From Flavobacterium amnicola (lineage in GTDB: Bacteria > Bacteroidota > Bacteroidia > Flavobacteriales > Flavobacteriaceae), in assembly GCF_004122165.1 (NCBI RefSeq), contig NZ_SBKO01000006.1, forward strand, positions 1 to 64,000: a stretch of DNA of 64,000 nt. The letters run 5' to 3'. Shown piece after piece: positions 36,138-45,328 of this stretch. Made by a program: the position numbers and the translations under genes. Numbering within the stretch: the first letter of the stretch is position 1; every line of letters begins with the position of its first letter. The notes below the pieces were generated by a model. The model saw only the letters and a program-made list of their open reading frames with translations, searched no databases and had not been told where the DNA came from.

Positions 36138-36178
36138 AAAATCCCGTCTCTTTCAAAAAATGAGACGGGATTTTTTTT
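36135..36178. terminator. Bidirectional terminator
   Basis: AATCCCGTCTC / GAGACGGGATT stem with an 11-base loop and flanking A/T runs. Confidence 0.85.
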
Positions 36179-36196
36179 ATCGCTAATTCCAGACTA

Positions 36197-36586
36197 TTAT
36201 TGAGGGATTTTTTCAATTAATAATTCCTTTCCTACTTTATCATAGTAAGTACATGTGAGTTTTTCGATATTAACGGCCCATTTTTCTACACCCGCCTTTG
36301 CACAATCTACACAAAAAGTAGGATAATCGGTTTGACCTTTTTGATGCAATTTCAAATCGATTACAAATTGATTTACATTACTATTTTCAGCAATCTCTAA
36401 ATTTTCATACTTAGAGTCAGAAGAAATTTTTTCCTGCTCATTTCCATAAAATTCGGTATGACCATCGAAAACAAAAGTTTCATAAAATCGCACTCCTAAT
36501 TGCTTAAGCTCTTTGATGTAGGCTGGAAAATCTGCTCCTGACTTTACTTTTGAATGTGCTGCTTTTATTTGCTCTATCGTAAACAT
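36197..36586 (-). CDS. DUF1398 family protein
   Basis: 129 aa, no signal peptide. The DUF1398 pattern is visible: IKAAHSKVKSGADFPAYIKELKQLGV near the start, VRFYETFVFDGHTEFYG, and YPTFCVDCAKAGVEKW with a CxxC pair. Function unknown. It lies 27 nt behind ytxJ on the same strand. Confidence 0.85.
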   Translation of the reverse strand: MFTIEQIKAAHSKVKSGADFPAYIKELKQLGVRFYETFVFDGHTEFYGNEQEKISSDSKYENLEIAENSNVNQFVIDLKLHQKGQTDYPTFCVDCAKAGVEKWAVNIEKLTCTYYDKVGKELLIEKIPQ

Positions 36587-36613
36587 TTCTTTTAATTTGA
36601 TTGTTCTAAATAA

Positions 36614-37000
36614 TTAGTATCGCATTCTAAGATCTTCGACTTGTATATCGCTATGAGAAGCATCATAAACCGAAATTCCATTTTTAATCAATAAAATTTG
36701 AGGCGATTGATGCATAACACCGAATACAGTAGCAATTGCGTTTGAAATTGTTCTATATTCCAATAAATCCAAAAAGTAAGGAGTAATTTTATCTTCTAAA
36801 TCAAACTCTCTTTCAAATTGTTTTAAAGCCATACGGCTAATACTACAACGAGTACTGTGTTTGAAAATGACTACCGGTTTTGATTTCGATTGTTCCACTA
36901 TTTCATCGAGTTGTTGCTCATTGGTTAGTAAAGTCCAATCCATTTTTGGGACTGAAGTTTCGTCATTTGAATCTCCAAAAATATTCTTAAAAAAGCTCAT
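36614..37000 (-). CDS. ytxJ: Bacillithiol-system thioredoxin-like protein YtxJ
   Basis: 128 aa, thioredoxin fold of the DUF2847 (YtxJ) type. The single active Cys is in VVIFKHSTRCSISRMAL at about residues 44-60, with the cis-Pro region HQSPQILLIKNG later. YtxJ is proposed to act with bacillithiol as a monothiol redoxin; bshB1 in this window supports that thiol being present. It is divergent from clpB. Confidence 0.87.
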   Translation of the reverse strand: MSFFKNIFGDSNDETSVPKMDWTLLTNEQQLDEIVEQSKSKPVVIFKHSTRCSISRMALKQFEREFDLEDKITPYFLDLLEYRTISNAIATVFGVMHQSPQILLIKNGISVYDASHSDIQVEDLRMRY

Positions 37001-37016
37001 AATTCGTTATTTATAA

Positions 37017-37027
37017 GTCATTTTGAC
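37017..37027 (+). promoter_or_regulatory. GTCA-TTT-TGAC dyad upstream of clpB
   Basis: GTCATTTTGAC is an inverted repeat 65 bp upstream of the TTGG element of clpB. A related GTCATTTTGTC lies 54 bp upstream of the TTGG element of dnaK. Candidate activator site. Confidence 0.4.
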
Positions 37028-37081
37028 CGATTTTAATTTCTTAAATCGCTAAAAACCAGTCAATTTGTCTTTGTTTTAACA

Positions 37082-37099
37082 TTGGAACACAAATTGTCC
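37082..37099 (+). promoter_or_regulatory. Sigma-54-like promoter of clpB (TTGG-N8-TTGTC)
   Basis: TTGGAACACAAATTGTCC has the -24/-12 spacing of sigma-54 promoters, with GT rather than GC at -12. The dnaK promoter has the same spacing and the same TTGTC. No good TAnnTTTG box is seen upstream of clpB. Confidence 0.45.
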
Positions 37100-37160
37100 A
37101 ATACTTCGCAAAGGTAAACACTTTAGAAAGTAAAAAATAAACAACAAACGTTAAAAAAAT

Positions 37161-39758
37161 ATGAGCATAAATAATTTAACCATCAAATCGCAAGAAGCCT
37201 TACAACAAGCACAGCAAATAGCGCAAAGCTATGGCCAACAACAACTAGAAAACGAACACATTTTTAAAGGTATTTTAGAAGTGGATGAAAATGTGTCGCC
37301 TTTTATTTTGAAAAAATTAAATGTGAATCTGAATTTGTTCAAGCAAATTTTAGACAGTACCATCCAAAGTTTTCCAAAAGTAACGGGTGCCGAATTGATG
37401 CTTTCTAGGGAAGCCAATCGAACACTATTGGAAGCGAACACTATTGCTAAGAAAATGAACGATGAATACGTTTCGATTGAACATTTAATTCTAGCCATTT
37501 TTAAATCCAAAAGTAAAGTTGCACAGATTTTAAAAGACCAAGGTGTCACCGAAAAAGGATTAGAAGCCGCTATAAGCGAAATCCGAAAAGGAGAACGAGT
37601 AACTTCTGCTTCAGCCGAGGAAACCTATAATGCCCTGAATAAATACGCCAAAAACCTCAACGAATTGGCGCGCACAGGTAAGTTGGATCCGGTGATTGGA
37701 CGTGATGAAGAAATTCGCCGCGTATTACAAATTTTAACCCGACGTACTAAAAACAATCCGATGCTTATCGGAGAACCTGGAGTGGGTAAAACCGCTATTG
37801 CGGAAGGATTAGCACATCGAATTGTAGATGGTGATGTTCCGGAGAATTTAAAAGACAAAATCGTGTATTCGCTCGACATGGGTGCTTTAATTGCGGGTGC
37901 AAAATACAAAGGAGAATTCGAAGAACGCTTAAAATCGGTCGTGAAAGAAGTGACTTCTGCTGAAGGAGACATTGTGCTTTTCATTGATGAAATTCATACT
38001 TTGGTTGGTGCTGGTGGTGGCGAAGGCGCTATGGATGCCGCCAATATTTTAAAACCTGCCCTAGCGCGCGGTGAACTAAGAGCAATCGGAGCAACCACTT
38101 TAGACGAATACCAAAAATATTTCGAAAAAGACAAAGCTTTAGAACGTCGTTTTCAAAAAGTAATGATTGACGAACCGGATACCGAAAGTGCCATTTCAAT
38201 CTTACGTGGAATCAAAGAAAAATATGAAACCCATCACAAAGTTCGTATTAAAGACGACGCCATCATCGCTGCGGTTGAGTTATCGCAACGCTATATTACC
38301 AATCGTTTTTTACCGGACAAAGCCATCGATTTAATGGATGAAGCGGCTTCTAAACTGCGTATGGAAATCAATTCGAAACCAGAAGAATTGGATGTTTTGG
38401 ATCGAAAAATCATGCAGTTGGAAATTGAAATCGAAGCAATCAAAAGAGAAAATGATGAAAATAAACTAAAAATTCTTGGATTGGATTTGGCCAATTTGAA
38501 AGAAGAACGCAATGAAATATTCACCCGTTGGAAATCGGAAAAAGATTTGGTAGACACTATCCAAGCGGTAAAGCAAGAAATTGAAGATTTCAAAGGAGAA
38601 GCCGAACGTGCCGAACGTGAAGGAGATTATGGGAAAGTAGCCGAGATTCGCTATGGAAAAATCAAAGAAGCACAAGAAAAATTAGACGGATTACAACTTC
38701 AGTTAGCAGAAAACCAATCGGAAACTTCCTTGATTAAAGAAGAAGTGACGCGGGAAGACATTGCAGAAGTGGTCGCAAAATGGACAGGAATTCCTGTTAT
38801 GAAAATGCTACAAGGTGAAAGAGACAAGCTACTTCATTTGGAAGAAGAATTACATCGAAGAGTTGTTGGGCAAGAAGAAGCTATAGAAGCGATTAGTGAT
38901 GCTGTGCGTAGAAGCCGTGCTGGTCTTCAGGACATGAAAAAACCAATTGGATCTTTTCTATTCTTAGGGACAACGGGAGTAGGTAAAACCGAATTGGCTA
39001 AAGCATTGGCCGAATATCTTTTTGACGATGAAAATGCCATGACACGAATCGATATGAGCGAATATCAAGAACGTCATAGTGTGAGTCGATTAGTAGGTGC
39101 TCCTCCAGGTTATGTTGGGTATGATGAAGGCGGACAATTAACCGAAGCGGTAAGAAGAAAACCTTATTCGGTAATATTATTAGATGAAATTGAAAAAGCA
39201 CATCCGGATACTTTCAATATCCTTTTGCAAGTATTAGACGAAGGAAGGTTGACCGACAATAAAGGTCGTGTAGCCGATTTCAAAAATACCATTATCATTA
39301 TGACCTCTAACATGGGCAGTCATATTATTCAAGAGAAATTTGAAAACTTGAAGGGTGATATCGAAGCAGCTACAGAAGCTGCCAAAGTAGAAGTATTAGG
39401 ATTATTAAAGCAAACGGTTCGTCCCGAATTCATCAATCGAATAGACGAGATTGTAATGTTTACTCCATTAAGCAATGAAAACATAAAAGAAATTGTAAAA
39501 CTACAATTGAAAAATGTCATTAAAATGTTGGGACAGCAACAAATTACAATGGATGCTACTCCGGAGGCTATTACCTATTTATCTCAAAAAGGATATGATC
39601 CAACATTTGGAGCGCGTCCGGTAAAAAGAGTTATTCAAAGAGAAGTGCTTAATCGATTGTCGAAAGAAATCTTAGCTGGTAAAGTAAGCAACGAAAGTAT
39701 AATATTACTTGACAGTTTTAATGGAGAATTGGTTTTCAGCAACCATTCGGAAAAATAA
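37161..39758 (+). CDS. clpB: ATP-dependent disaggregase ClpB
   Basis: 865 aa Hsp100 that extracts polypeptides from aggregates with DnaK. Domains in order: Clp N-repeats (1-145), AAA-1 with GEPGVGKT near 204-211 and [12 protein letters not shown], the coiled-coil middle domain (about 405-525), AAA-2 with GTTGVGKT near 604-611 and [11 protein letters not shown], and C-terminal domain with [10 protein letters not shown]. Upstream elements match those of dnaK, suggesting co-regulation in heat shock. Confidence 0.97.
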   Translation: MSINNLTIKSQEALQQAQQIAQSYGQQQLENEHIFKGILEVDENVSPFILKKLNVNLNLFKQILDSTIQSFPKVTGAELMLSREANRTLLEANTIAKKMNDEYVSIEHLILAIFKSKSKVAQILKDQGVTEKGLEAAISEIRKGERVTSASAEETYNALNKYAKNLNELARTGKLDPVIGRDEEIRRVLQILTRRTKNNPMLIGEPGVGKTAIAEGLAHRIVDGDVPENLKDKIVYSLDMGALIAGAKYKGEFEERLKSVVKEVTSAEGDIVLFIDEIHTLVGAGGGEGAMDAANILKPALARGELRAIGATTLDEYQKYFEKDKALERRFQKVMIDEPDTESAISILRGIKEKYETHHKVRIKDDAIIAAVELSQRYITNRFLPDKAIDLMDEAASKLRMEINSKPEELDVLDRKIMQLEIEIEAIKRENDENKLKILGLDLANLKEERNEIFTRWKSEKDLVDTIQAVKQEIEDFKGEAERAEREGDYGKVAEIRYGKIKEAQEKLDGLQLQLAENQSETSLIKEEVTREDIAEVVAKWTGIPVMKMLQGERDKLLHLEEELHRRVVGQEEAIEAISDAVRRSRAGLQDMKKPIGSFLFLGTTGVGKTELAKALAEYLFDDENAMTRIDMSEYQERHSVSRLVGAPPGYVGYDEGGQLTEAVRRKPYSVILLDEIEKAHPDTFNILLQVLDEGRLTDNKGRVADFKNTIIIMTSNMGSHIIQEKFENLKGDIEAATEAAKVEVLGLLKQTVRPEFINRIDEIVMFTPLSNENIKEIVKLQLKNVIKMLGQQQITMDATPEAITYLSQKGYDPTFGARPVKRVIQREVLNRLSKEILAGKVSNESIILLDSFNGELVFSNHSEK

Positions 39759-39777
39759 AGTTTGGTTTTTTAGATTA

Positions 39778-39811
39778 TAAAAAGGCTGTCATATTCTGAC
39801 AGCCTTTTTAG
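39778..39811. terminator. Bidirectional terminator after clpB
   Basis: AAAGGCTGTCA / TGACAGCCTTT stem with a five-base loop, A- and T-runs at the ends. Confidence 0.85.
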
Positions 39812-39826
39812 TCTTTGTATTAGATC

Positions 39827-40345
39827 TTACAAATCTGCAATTAAATCACCATTAGGTTTCACTACAATTTTTTTAGTCTCTTTCCCTTTTTTAATTTTTA
39901 AATTATACTGTTTTTTTAATATATCCCCATCTTTTTGGGTGTATAAAAATTTATCTTGAACAATGACCCAATCGGGATATTCCTTATACACTGAAAAAAT
40001 AACTTTACGTGGAAGCTTTACATTTTCATATTTTTCTACTACTCGTAACAATTTGCCTTTTTCATTGTAAGTAGCAGCTAAAGAAGCATCTTCCCCTTCA
40101 AACAAAACTAAAAATTCATCAAAGCCTTCTTCATTTTTACCTAAATTATAGCCAATAAACTTGTCTTGTAACTGTCTAACTTTCTGATCAGGGTTTCTAT
40201 CAGGTAAATAAACCGAAAAATCATCGCCAGCATTTTTAATTACTACTGTTGGCAATTCATCAGAACTTAATTCTAAATCTCTTTTTTCCTGTCCTAAAAC
40301 TAGTAGCGGAAAAACGAATAACAAAATACTCATTACTTTTTTCAT
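39827..40345 (-). CDS. Secreted PepSY-like protein
   Basis: 172 aa. Signal peptide with core SILLFVFPLLVLG, likely cleaved after GQ. Two beta-alpha-beta-like halves (SSDELPTVVIKNAG and KYENVKLPRKVIFSVYKEYP) recall PepSY/beta-lactamase-inhibitor-like proteins of Bacteroidota (DUF2874), without a firm match. The C-terminus is very Lys-rich (KIKKGKETKKIVVKPNGD). Function unknown. Monocistronic, ending near the clpB terminator. Confidence 0.7.
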   Translation of the reverse strand: MKKVMSILLFVFPLLVLGQEKRDLELSSDELPTVVIKNAGDDFSVYLPDRNPDQKVRQLQDKFIGYNLGKNEEGFDEFLVLFEGEDASLAATYNEKGKLLRVVEKYENVKLPRKVIFSVYKEYPDWVIVQDKFLYTQKDGDILKKQYNLKIKKGKETKKIVVKPNGDLIADL

Positions 40346-40565
40346 AATCCAAAAATTTAATTAAACAAATAGTTTTCAACTGTACATGAAATACCTAAAT
40401 GATCAAATAAGTTTTTGGATTGATGATTGTTCTGTAAAATTAAATTTCATTGCTCAAGGATGATGTTAAACAAAACCTTAAAAGGTGTTAAATTCTGAAA
40501 TAAAATTTAATAAGAATTAAAACTGTAATTTGAAGTTAATTTTTAACACACCTTGGAATACTACC
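40346..40565. other. Intergenic stretch, nothing recognised
   Basis: A/T-rich 220-nt region upstream of the 40345 gene. It contains no ORF with a plausible product, no clear TAnnTTTG box for the minus-strand gene and no strong hairpin. Confidence 0.5.
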
Positions 40566-40569
40566 GCAT

Positions 40570-40607
40570 AAAAAAACACCCTCAAAAAATAATTTCAAAG
40601 GGTGTCA
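40570..40607 (-). terminator. Terminator of the 40907 gene
   Basis: ACACCCT / AGGGTGT stem with a 16-base loop; on the minus strand it is followed by a T-run. Confidence 0.7.
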
Positions 40608-40625
40608 ATCACTTTAACTAACGTA

Positions 40626-40907
40626 TCAAATAGATTTATAAATTCGTTGAATCGGGATAACAACCCCTTGTTTTAAAATCACTCTTTCCTCGGTAACGCC
40701 CCAAATAGTTGTTTCCACCATCTTCTTTGAAGCATCGTCTTCAAAAAATATTTTAATTTTAGAATGCTCCAGATTTCCTAAAGACAACGCTCTGTCCAAT
40801 TCTTGCTTTCTTCTTGCGATATCTTCGCGCTCTTCCAAAACATCTTTTTTTGGAAAATGCAAGTCCGCAATTGCTTCTTTTTCAATTGTTACAAATTCTA
40901 CGCTCAT
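40626..40907 (-). CDS. Conserved small protein, unknown function
   Basis: 93 aa with no signal peptide. Residues 1-45 are charged and helical (EEREDIARRKQELDRAL). Residues 46-93 are strand-rich: SKIKIFFEDD, VETTIWGVTEERVILKQG, VVIPIQRIYKSI, a pattern compatible with a small SH3- or Sm-like barrel. No family is recognised. It is a single gene with its own terminator, divergent from the aldose epimerase gene. Confidence 0.65.
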   Translation of the reverse strand: MSVEFVTIEKEAIADLHFPKKDVLEEREDIARRKQELDRALSLGNLEHSKIKIFFEDDASKKMVETTIWGVTEERVILKQGVVIPIQRIYKSI

Positions 40908-40923
40908 ACCATTATAATTTTAA

Positions 40924-40931
40924 TAAATTTG
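40924..40931 (+). promoter_or_regulatory. Possible -7 box for aldose epimerase gene
   Basis: TAAATTTG fits TAnnTTTG, 55 nt before ATG 40987. It is the only candidate in the 79-bp divergent gap. Confidence 0.35.
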
Positions 40932-40986
40932 GGTTATCATAAAGTTAATAAATTAAATTTAAATACAACTAAAATTCTGAATATAA

Positions 40987-41835
40987 ATGAATAACATCAT
41001 TTCAAATGAAAATCTTTCTGTTGAAATACATTCAAAAGGTGCCGAATTGATTCAAATCAAACAAAACAAGAACAATTATATTTGGGATGTCGATACAAAA
41101 TTCTGGAACAAAACTTCCCCTATTTTATTTCCTATTGTAGGGCGATTGAAAAAAGATACTTTTTCCATTAACAATGCGTCTTACACATTAGGAAGACATG
41201 GATTTGCAAGAGATTATGAATTTAAAATCATTGATCAAAAAGAGAGTACAATTGAATTTTTATTGACTGAAAACAGTATCACATTACAAGCGTATCCGTT
41301 TCAATTTGACTTGAAATTAAAATATAGCTTAGAAAAAAACTCCCTTTCCTTACAATACACGGTAATTAACAATTCCGATACTATAATGCCTTTTTCGATT
41401 GGCGCGCATCCTGCTTTTGCGATAGATTTTAGCAAAAATGACTACCAAATTTTGTTCGACAGTGATGCAGAACTGGTTACACATGCCTTAGAAAACGAAC
41501 AATTTTCAGGCGAAACAACCAAAATTCCATTAGACAATCAAATACTTCCACTATCCTACTCGCTTTTCGAGAAAGATGCCTTGGTTTTCAAAAACATTTC
41601 ATCCAGAAGTTTAACTATATTTGAAAATGGAAATCCATATTTAAAAATTCATCTTGGAAATTTTCCTCATTTGGGAATTTGGACCAAAGCGGAGGCACCA
41701 TTTTTATGTATAGAACCTTGGTTTGGATATGCAGATTCCTTAAAATCAGATGGAAATATTTTAAATAAAGAAGCCATTCAAACGCTTGCACCGAATGATA
41801 AATTTGAATGCTCTTTTCGTATAGAAATTTTATAA
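40987..41835 (+). CDS. Aldose 1-epimerase family protein (LacX-like)
   Basis: 282 aa. Galactose-mutarotase fold: KGAELIQIKQNKNNYIW at the N-terminus, FPIVGRLKKDTF, catalytic His in LGRHGFARDYEF and GAHPAF, and the general-base Glu in CIEPWFGYAD near residue 240. It belongs to the subgroup acting on hexose or hexose-6-phosphate anomers; substrate not determinable. The GNAT gene follows after one base. Confidence 0.87.
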   Translation: MNNIISNENLSVEIHSKGAELIQIKQNKNNYIWDVDTKFWNKTSPILFPIVGRLKKDTFSINNASYTLGRHGFARDYEFKIIDQKESTIEFLLTENSITLQAYPFQFDLKLKYSLEKNSLSLQYTVINNSDTIMPFSIGAHPAFAIDFSKNDYQILFDSDAELVTHALENEQFSGETTKIPLDNQILPLSYSLFEKDALVFKNISSRSLTIFENGNPYLKIHLGNFPHLGIWTKAEAPFLCIEPWFGYADSLKSDGNILNKEAIQTLAPNDKFECSFRIEIL

Positions 41836-41836
41836 C

Positions 41837-42388
41837 ATGACTACAAATCCTTTTCTCCCATTTCAGAATTTAGAATCCGACCGCTTAGTCCTTCGCCGAT
41901 TAACTTCCGATGACATTCAAGAAGTGTATGCCTTGAAAAGCGATCCTAAAATAATGGAATATATCCCAAGACCTTTGGTTACCAATCTTGACGAAGCCAT
42001 GGCACACATCACCATGATTAACGATAAAATTGACACTGGAGAAGGTATCAATTGGGCAATTACATTAAAACCGAGTAATAAACTTCTCGGAATTATAGGA
42101 CATTATCGTATTAAATGGGAACATTACCGCTCGGAAATTGGCTATATGCTGTTACCAGAAGCTTACGGAAAAGGCATTGCTACTGAAGCCGTTCAGTTGA
42201 TTTGTGACTACGGTTTCAACCATATGAAAATGCACTCTCTTGAAGGGATTATTGACCCTAAGAATTTGGCTTCGGCAAAAGTTTTAGAAAAAAGTGGATT
42301 TGTTAAAGAAGCCCATCTCAAGGAAAATGAATTTTATGAAGGTCGTTTTTTAGATACGGTTATATATTCCAAGCTAAAAGATAAGTAA
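41837..42388 (+). CDS. GNAT acetyltransferase (RimJ/RimL type)
   Basis: 183 aa. N-terminal LESDRLVLRRLTSDDIQEVYAL and the acetyl-CoA loop GYMLLPEAYGKGIATEAVQLI (residues about 96-116), then NLASAKVLEKSGFVKEA, are the usual features of RimJ/RimL-like GNATs. Target unknown. It is co-transcribed with the epimerase gene (one-base gap). Confidence 0.87.
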   Translation: MTTNPFLPFQNLESDRLVLRRLTSDDIQEVYALKSDPKIMEYIPRPLVTNLDEAMAHITMINDKIDTGEGINWAITLKPSNKLLGIIGHYRIKWEHYRSEIGYMLLPEAYGKGIATEAVQLICDYGFNHMKMHSLEGIIDPKNLASAKVLEKSGFVKEAHLKENEFYEGRFLDTVIYSKLKDK

Positions 42389-42403
42389 TTGCAGATATGT
42401 TTT

Positions 42404-42411
42404 TATATTTG
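42404..42411 (+). promoter_or_regulatory. -7 box for 42423 gene
   Basis: TATATTTG fits TAnnTTTG and ends 11 nt before ATG 42423. Confidence 0.5.
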
Positions 42412-42422
42412 TAGACCCAATT

Positions 42423-42941
42423 ATGTTCAAGCGATTCAAAAATATAGCACTATTAACTGTCATATGCATATATGCCATACAGTTATTGCCCTATTTTTCC
42501 GATACGATTTACGAAAAAATCAAAACGTATAGACAAGAAAGGCAAGTCACCAAATTTCATTTACGTGAAACAAAATACATCACTTTAAAAAGCTGGAATT
42601 CCATTAAAAACAAAAAAGAATTCAAAATAGATGGTGTTTTTTATGATGTTTATTCCCATTCAATTGAAAAAGACGGAGTCGTTAAATTAATTGCTTTTAA
42701 AGATTCCCAAGAACATAAATTACATCTTTTTTTCAATCATTTTTTAAAGAAAGACTATCCCAATTCGAAAGACAAGAAAAAAACAATACAAAAAAAACTT
42801 CCTTATGTAACTTTAGAGGAAGAAATTGCCGTTACCTACTCTTTTAGCAACGAAACTAATTTTAAAGAAAATTTCAACGTAAAAGAAGGTAAGACAATTC
42901 ATATCGTAACTTCTCTATTAAAGCCACCACTGGCTGTATAA
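42423..42941 (+). CDS. Membrane-anchored protein of unknown function
   Basis: 172 aa. One N-terminal membrane helix (residues about 9-27) followed by a very basic region (KTYRQERQVTKFHLRETK) and a beta-rich domain containing KEFKIDGVFYDVYSHSIEKDGVVKL. No family is recognised. It lies 103 bp before the TonB-dependent receptor on the same strand with no terminator between, so a shared transcript and a receptor-related role are possible. Confidence 0.65.
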   Translation: MFKRFKNIALLTVICIYAIQLLPYFSDTIYEKIKTYRQERQVTKFHLRETKYITLKSWNSIKNKKEFKIDGVFYDVYSHSIEKDGVVKLIAFKDSQEHKLHLFFNHFLKKDYPNSKDKKKTIQKKLPYVTLEEEIAVTYSFSNETNFKENFNVKEGKTIHIVTSLLKPPLAV

Positions 42942-43044
42942 ACAATAATACGTAAGTTATACAAATAGTAAATAATTTTCATATTTCAACAGGCAAGTCC
43001 TTAATGACATATGATAATGAACCGTACAATCTATTATTAAAAAA

Positions 43045-45261
43045 ATGAAAAAAATAATTACTCTTGTAGCTATTATGGCTGCTGCATCTGTGTTTTCTCA
43101 AGAAGAACAGGATACTACTTCAAACAAATTGAATGAAGTAAAGGTGGAAGCGTTGCGTTATAATAATTCTAAAAAGAATTCGCAACAAATTCAAACCATC
43201 GACAAAAAAGAAATTGAATTTGGAAATTATCAAACGACTGCCGAAATGCTTTCTAACTCTGGAAGTTTGTTCGTACAAAAATCACAACAAGGTGGTGGAA
43301 GCCCCGTAATAAGAGGTTTAGAGTCAAGTAGAATCTTACTTCTAGTAGATGGTGTTCGTATGAACAATTTAGTGTATCGTGGTGGTCACTTACAAAATGT
43401 AATTACCGTTGACGAAAATATGCTAGAAAAAGCGGATGTTTTGTTCGGTTCTGCTTCTACTCAATATGGTTCAGACGCTATGGGTGGGGCAATCAACTTA
43501 GTTACAAAACGTGCTAAATTACTTTCTGAAGCTGGAAAATCGTTTTCGGCAAACTTAAACACGCGTTACGGAAGTGCTAACAAAGAAAAATCAGGATATT
43601 TTGATTTTGGCTTTCACGGTGCAAAATTTGCTGGTTTAACAGCCGTTTCTTACAATGATTTTGGCGATTTAAAAATGGGAACCAAACCTAATGGAAATTA
43701 TGATTACTTCGGTTTACGCCCTGAATATGTGGCTACAGTAGGTAATATTGATGAAATTGTAAAAAACCCAGACCCGTACACACAAATATATTCTGGTTAT
43801 AAGCAGTACAATGCAATGCAAAAATTAGTTTATGCACCAAACGAAACGTCTTCACATAGTTTAAATTTACAATATTCAACCACTAATGACATTCCTCGTT
43901 ACGACCGTTTAACTGATATTAGAAGTAATAAACTGCGTTACGCTGTATGGAATTATGGTCCACAAGAACGTCTTTTAGCTGGATATAAATTCACAAAAGA
44001 CAAAGCATTTTTAAATAGTGATTTGTCTGTTGGGGCTAATTATCAAAAAATTGAAGAAAGCCGTATTAACAGATCTCGTAATTCTGATAATTTAGATTCG
44101 CGTATCGAAAACATTTCTGTTTACTCTGTCAATGTAGATTTGAAGGCAAAAGTAGGTAACGGAACTTTATTGTATGGTGTGGAAGGTTTTTATGATGATT
44201 TACAATCGACTGCAAACAGAACGAATCGAGTTACAGGTATAATTGATTCTTTAGATACTCGTTATCCTGATGGAAAAAACTTTACCCTACGTACAGATGC
44301 CTTTGCAACTTATAACGCTAATATTACTGAAAAAACATCGTATAACCTAGGATTACGTGGTGGTTTTACAAAATTACGTAGTGAATTTGTAAATCAAAAT
44401 TTCTTTAAATTCCCTTTCAAAGACATCGAACAAAGCAATATCACCTATAGTGCTGCCGCTGGAATTGTAAATAATTCAACCAAAAACGTTAGAGTTTCAT
44501 TTAACCTTTCAACGGGTTATAGAACTCCTAATGTTGATGATTTAGCTAAAGTATTTGAATCGACAGTAGGTTCTTCATCTGGAAACGGAAGATTGGTGGT
44601 TCCAAACCCAAATATCAAACCCGAAAAAAACATTACAGGAGACTTTGGTATTACTTTATTTAATGAAAAAAGAACTTTAGAACTTGACAACACTATTTTT
44701 TACACGCATTTATACGATGTAATTGTTTCGGATAAGTTTACTTATAATGGTGCTAGCACTATTAACTATGACGGTTTCCCTGCAGATGTTTATGCTTCTC
44801 AAAATTTAAATCATGGTTATATCTTTGGATATTCTTCTAAATTGAATTTAAATGTTTGTAAGAACTTTAAAATATACGGAAGCTATAACCACACCTATGG
44901 TCGCTCTATTGCCAAAGATTCTAGAGAGGAAAAACCTTTAGATCACATTCCACCACATTATGGGAAAGTCGGTTTTAATTACGAAAGCAAATATGTAACC
45001 GTAGATGCTAACATGCTTTATAATGGTAAAAAAGACATTGAAGATTATTCAACCAGTGGTGAAGACAATCAACAATACGCACCATCGTTTGGTATGCCAT
45101 CTTGGCAAACGTATAACGTTAAAGTAGCTGGAAAACCAATGAAATATGTTACCATCTATGCTGGAGTAGAAAATATGTTTGATACAATGTATAGAAATTT
45201 TGCTTCTGGTATTAACGCCGCAGGACGCAATATTTATGGTGGTTTAAAATTAAGTTATTAA
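43045..45261 (+). CDS. TonB-dependent outer-membrane receptor (heme/hemoglobin receptor-like)
   Basis: 738 aa. Signal peptide (cleavage after VFSQ), plug domain at about 30-150 (TTAEMLSNSGSLFVQKSQQGGGSPVIRGL split by RILLLVDGVRMN), then a 22-strand barrel ending in the aromatic-terminated strand IYGGLKLSY. There is no N-terminal carboxypeptidase-like domain and no SusD partner, which argues against polysaccharide uptake. The plug and C-terminus resemble hemoglobin/transferrin-type receptors, but the ligand is uncertain. Confidence 0.88.
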   Translation: MKKIITLVAIMAAASVFSQEEQDTTSNKLNEVKVEALRYNNSKKNSQQIQTIDKKEIEFGNYQTTAEMLSNSGSLFVQKSQQGGGSPVIRGLESSRILLLVDGVRMNNLVYRGGHLQNVITVDENMLEKADVLFGSASTQYGSDAMGGAINLVTKRAKLLSEAGKSFSANLNTRYGSANKEKSGYFDFGFHGAKFAGLTAVSYNDFGDLKMGTKPNGNYDYFGLRPEYVATVGNIDEIVKNPDPYTQIYSGYKQYNAMQKLVYAPNETSSHSLNLQYSTTNDIPRYDRLTDIRSNKLRYAVWNYGPQERLLAGYKFTKDKAFLNSDLSVGANYQKIEESRINRSRNSDNLDSRIENISVYSVNVDLKAKVGNGTLLYGVEGFYDDLQSTANRTNRVTGIIDSLDTRYPDGKNFTLRTDAFATYNANITEKTSYNLGLRGGFTKLRSEFVNQNFFKFPFKDIEQSNITYSAAAGIVNNSTKNVRVSFNLSTGYRTPNVDDLAKVFESTVGSSSGNGRLVVPNPNIKPEKNITGDFGITLFNEKRTLELDNTIFYTHLYDVIVSDKFTYNGASTINYDGFPADVYASQNLNHGYIFGYSSKLNLNVCKNFKIYGSYNHTYGRSIAKDSREEKPLDHIPPHYGKVGFNYESKYVTVDANMLYNGKKDIEDYSTSGEDNQQYAPSFGMPSWQTYNVKVAGKPMKYVTIYAGVENMFDTMYRNFASGINAAGRNIYGGLKLSY

Positions 45262-45280
45262 TTTATTGCTACCCAACAAT

Positions 45281-45309
45281 AAAAAAGCCACGCAATGCGT
45301 GGCTTTTTC
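45281..45309. terminator. Bidirectional terminator
   Basis: AAAGCCACGC / GCGTGGCTTT stem with a three-base loop and T5 tail, between the receptor and the S8 protease. Confidence 0.85.
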
Positions 45310-45328
45310 TTTTTAACTAAAACAAATT

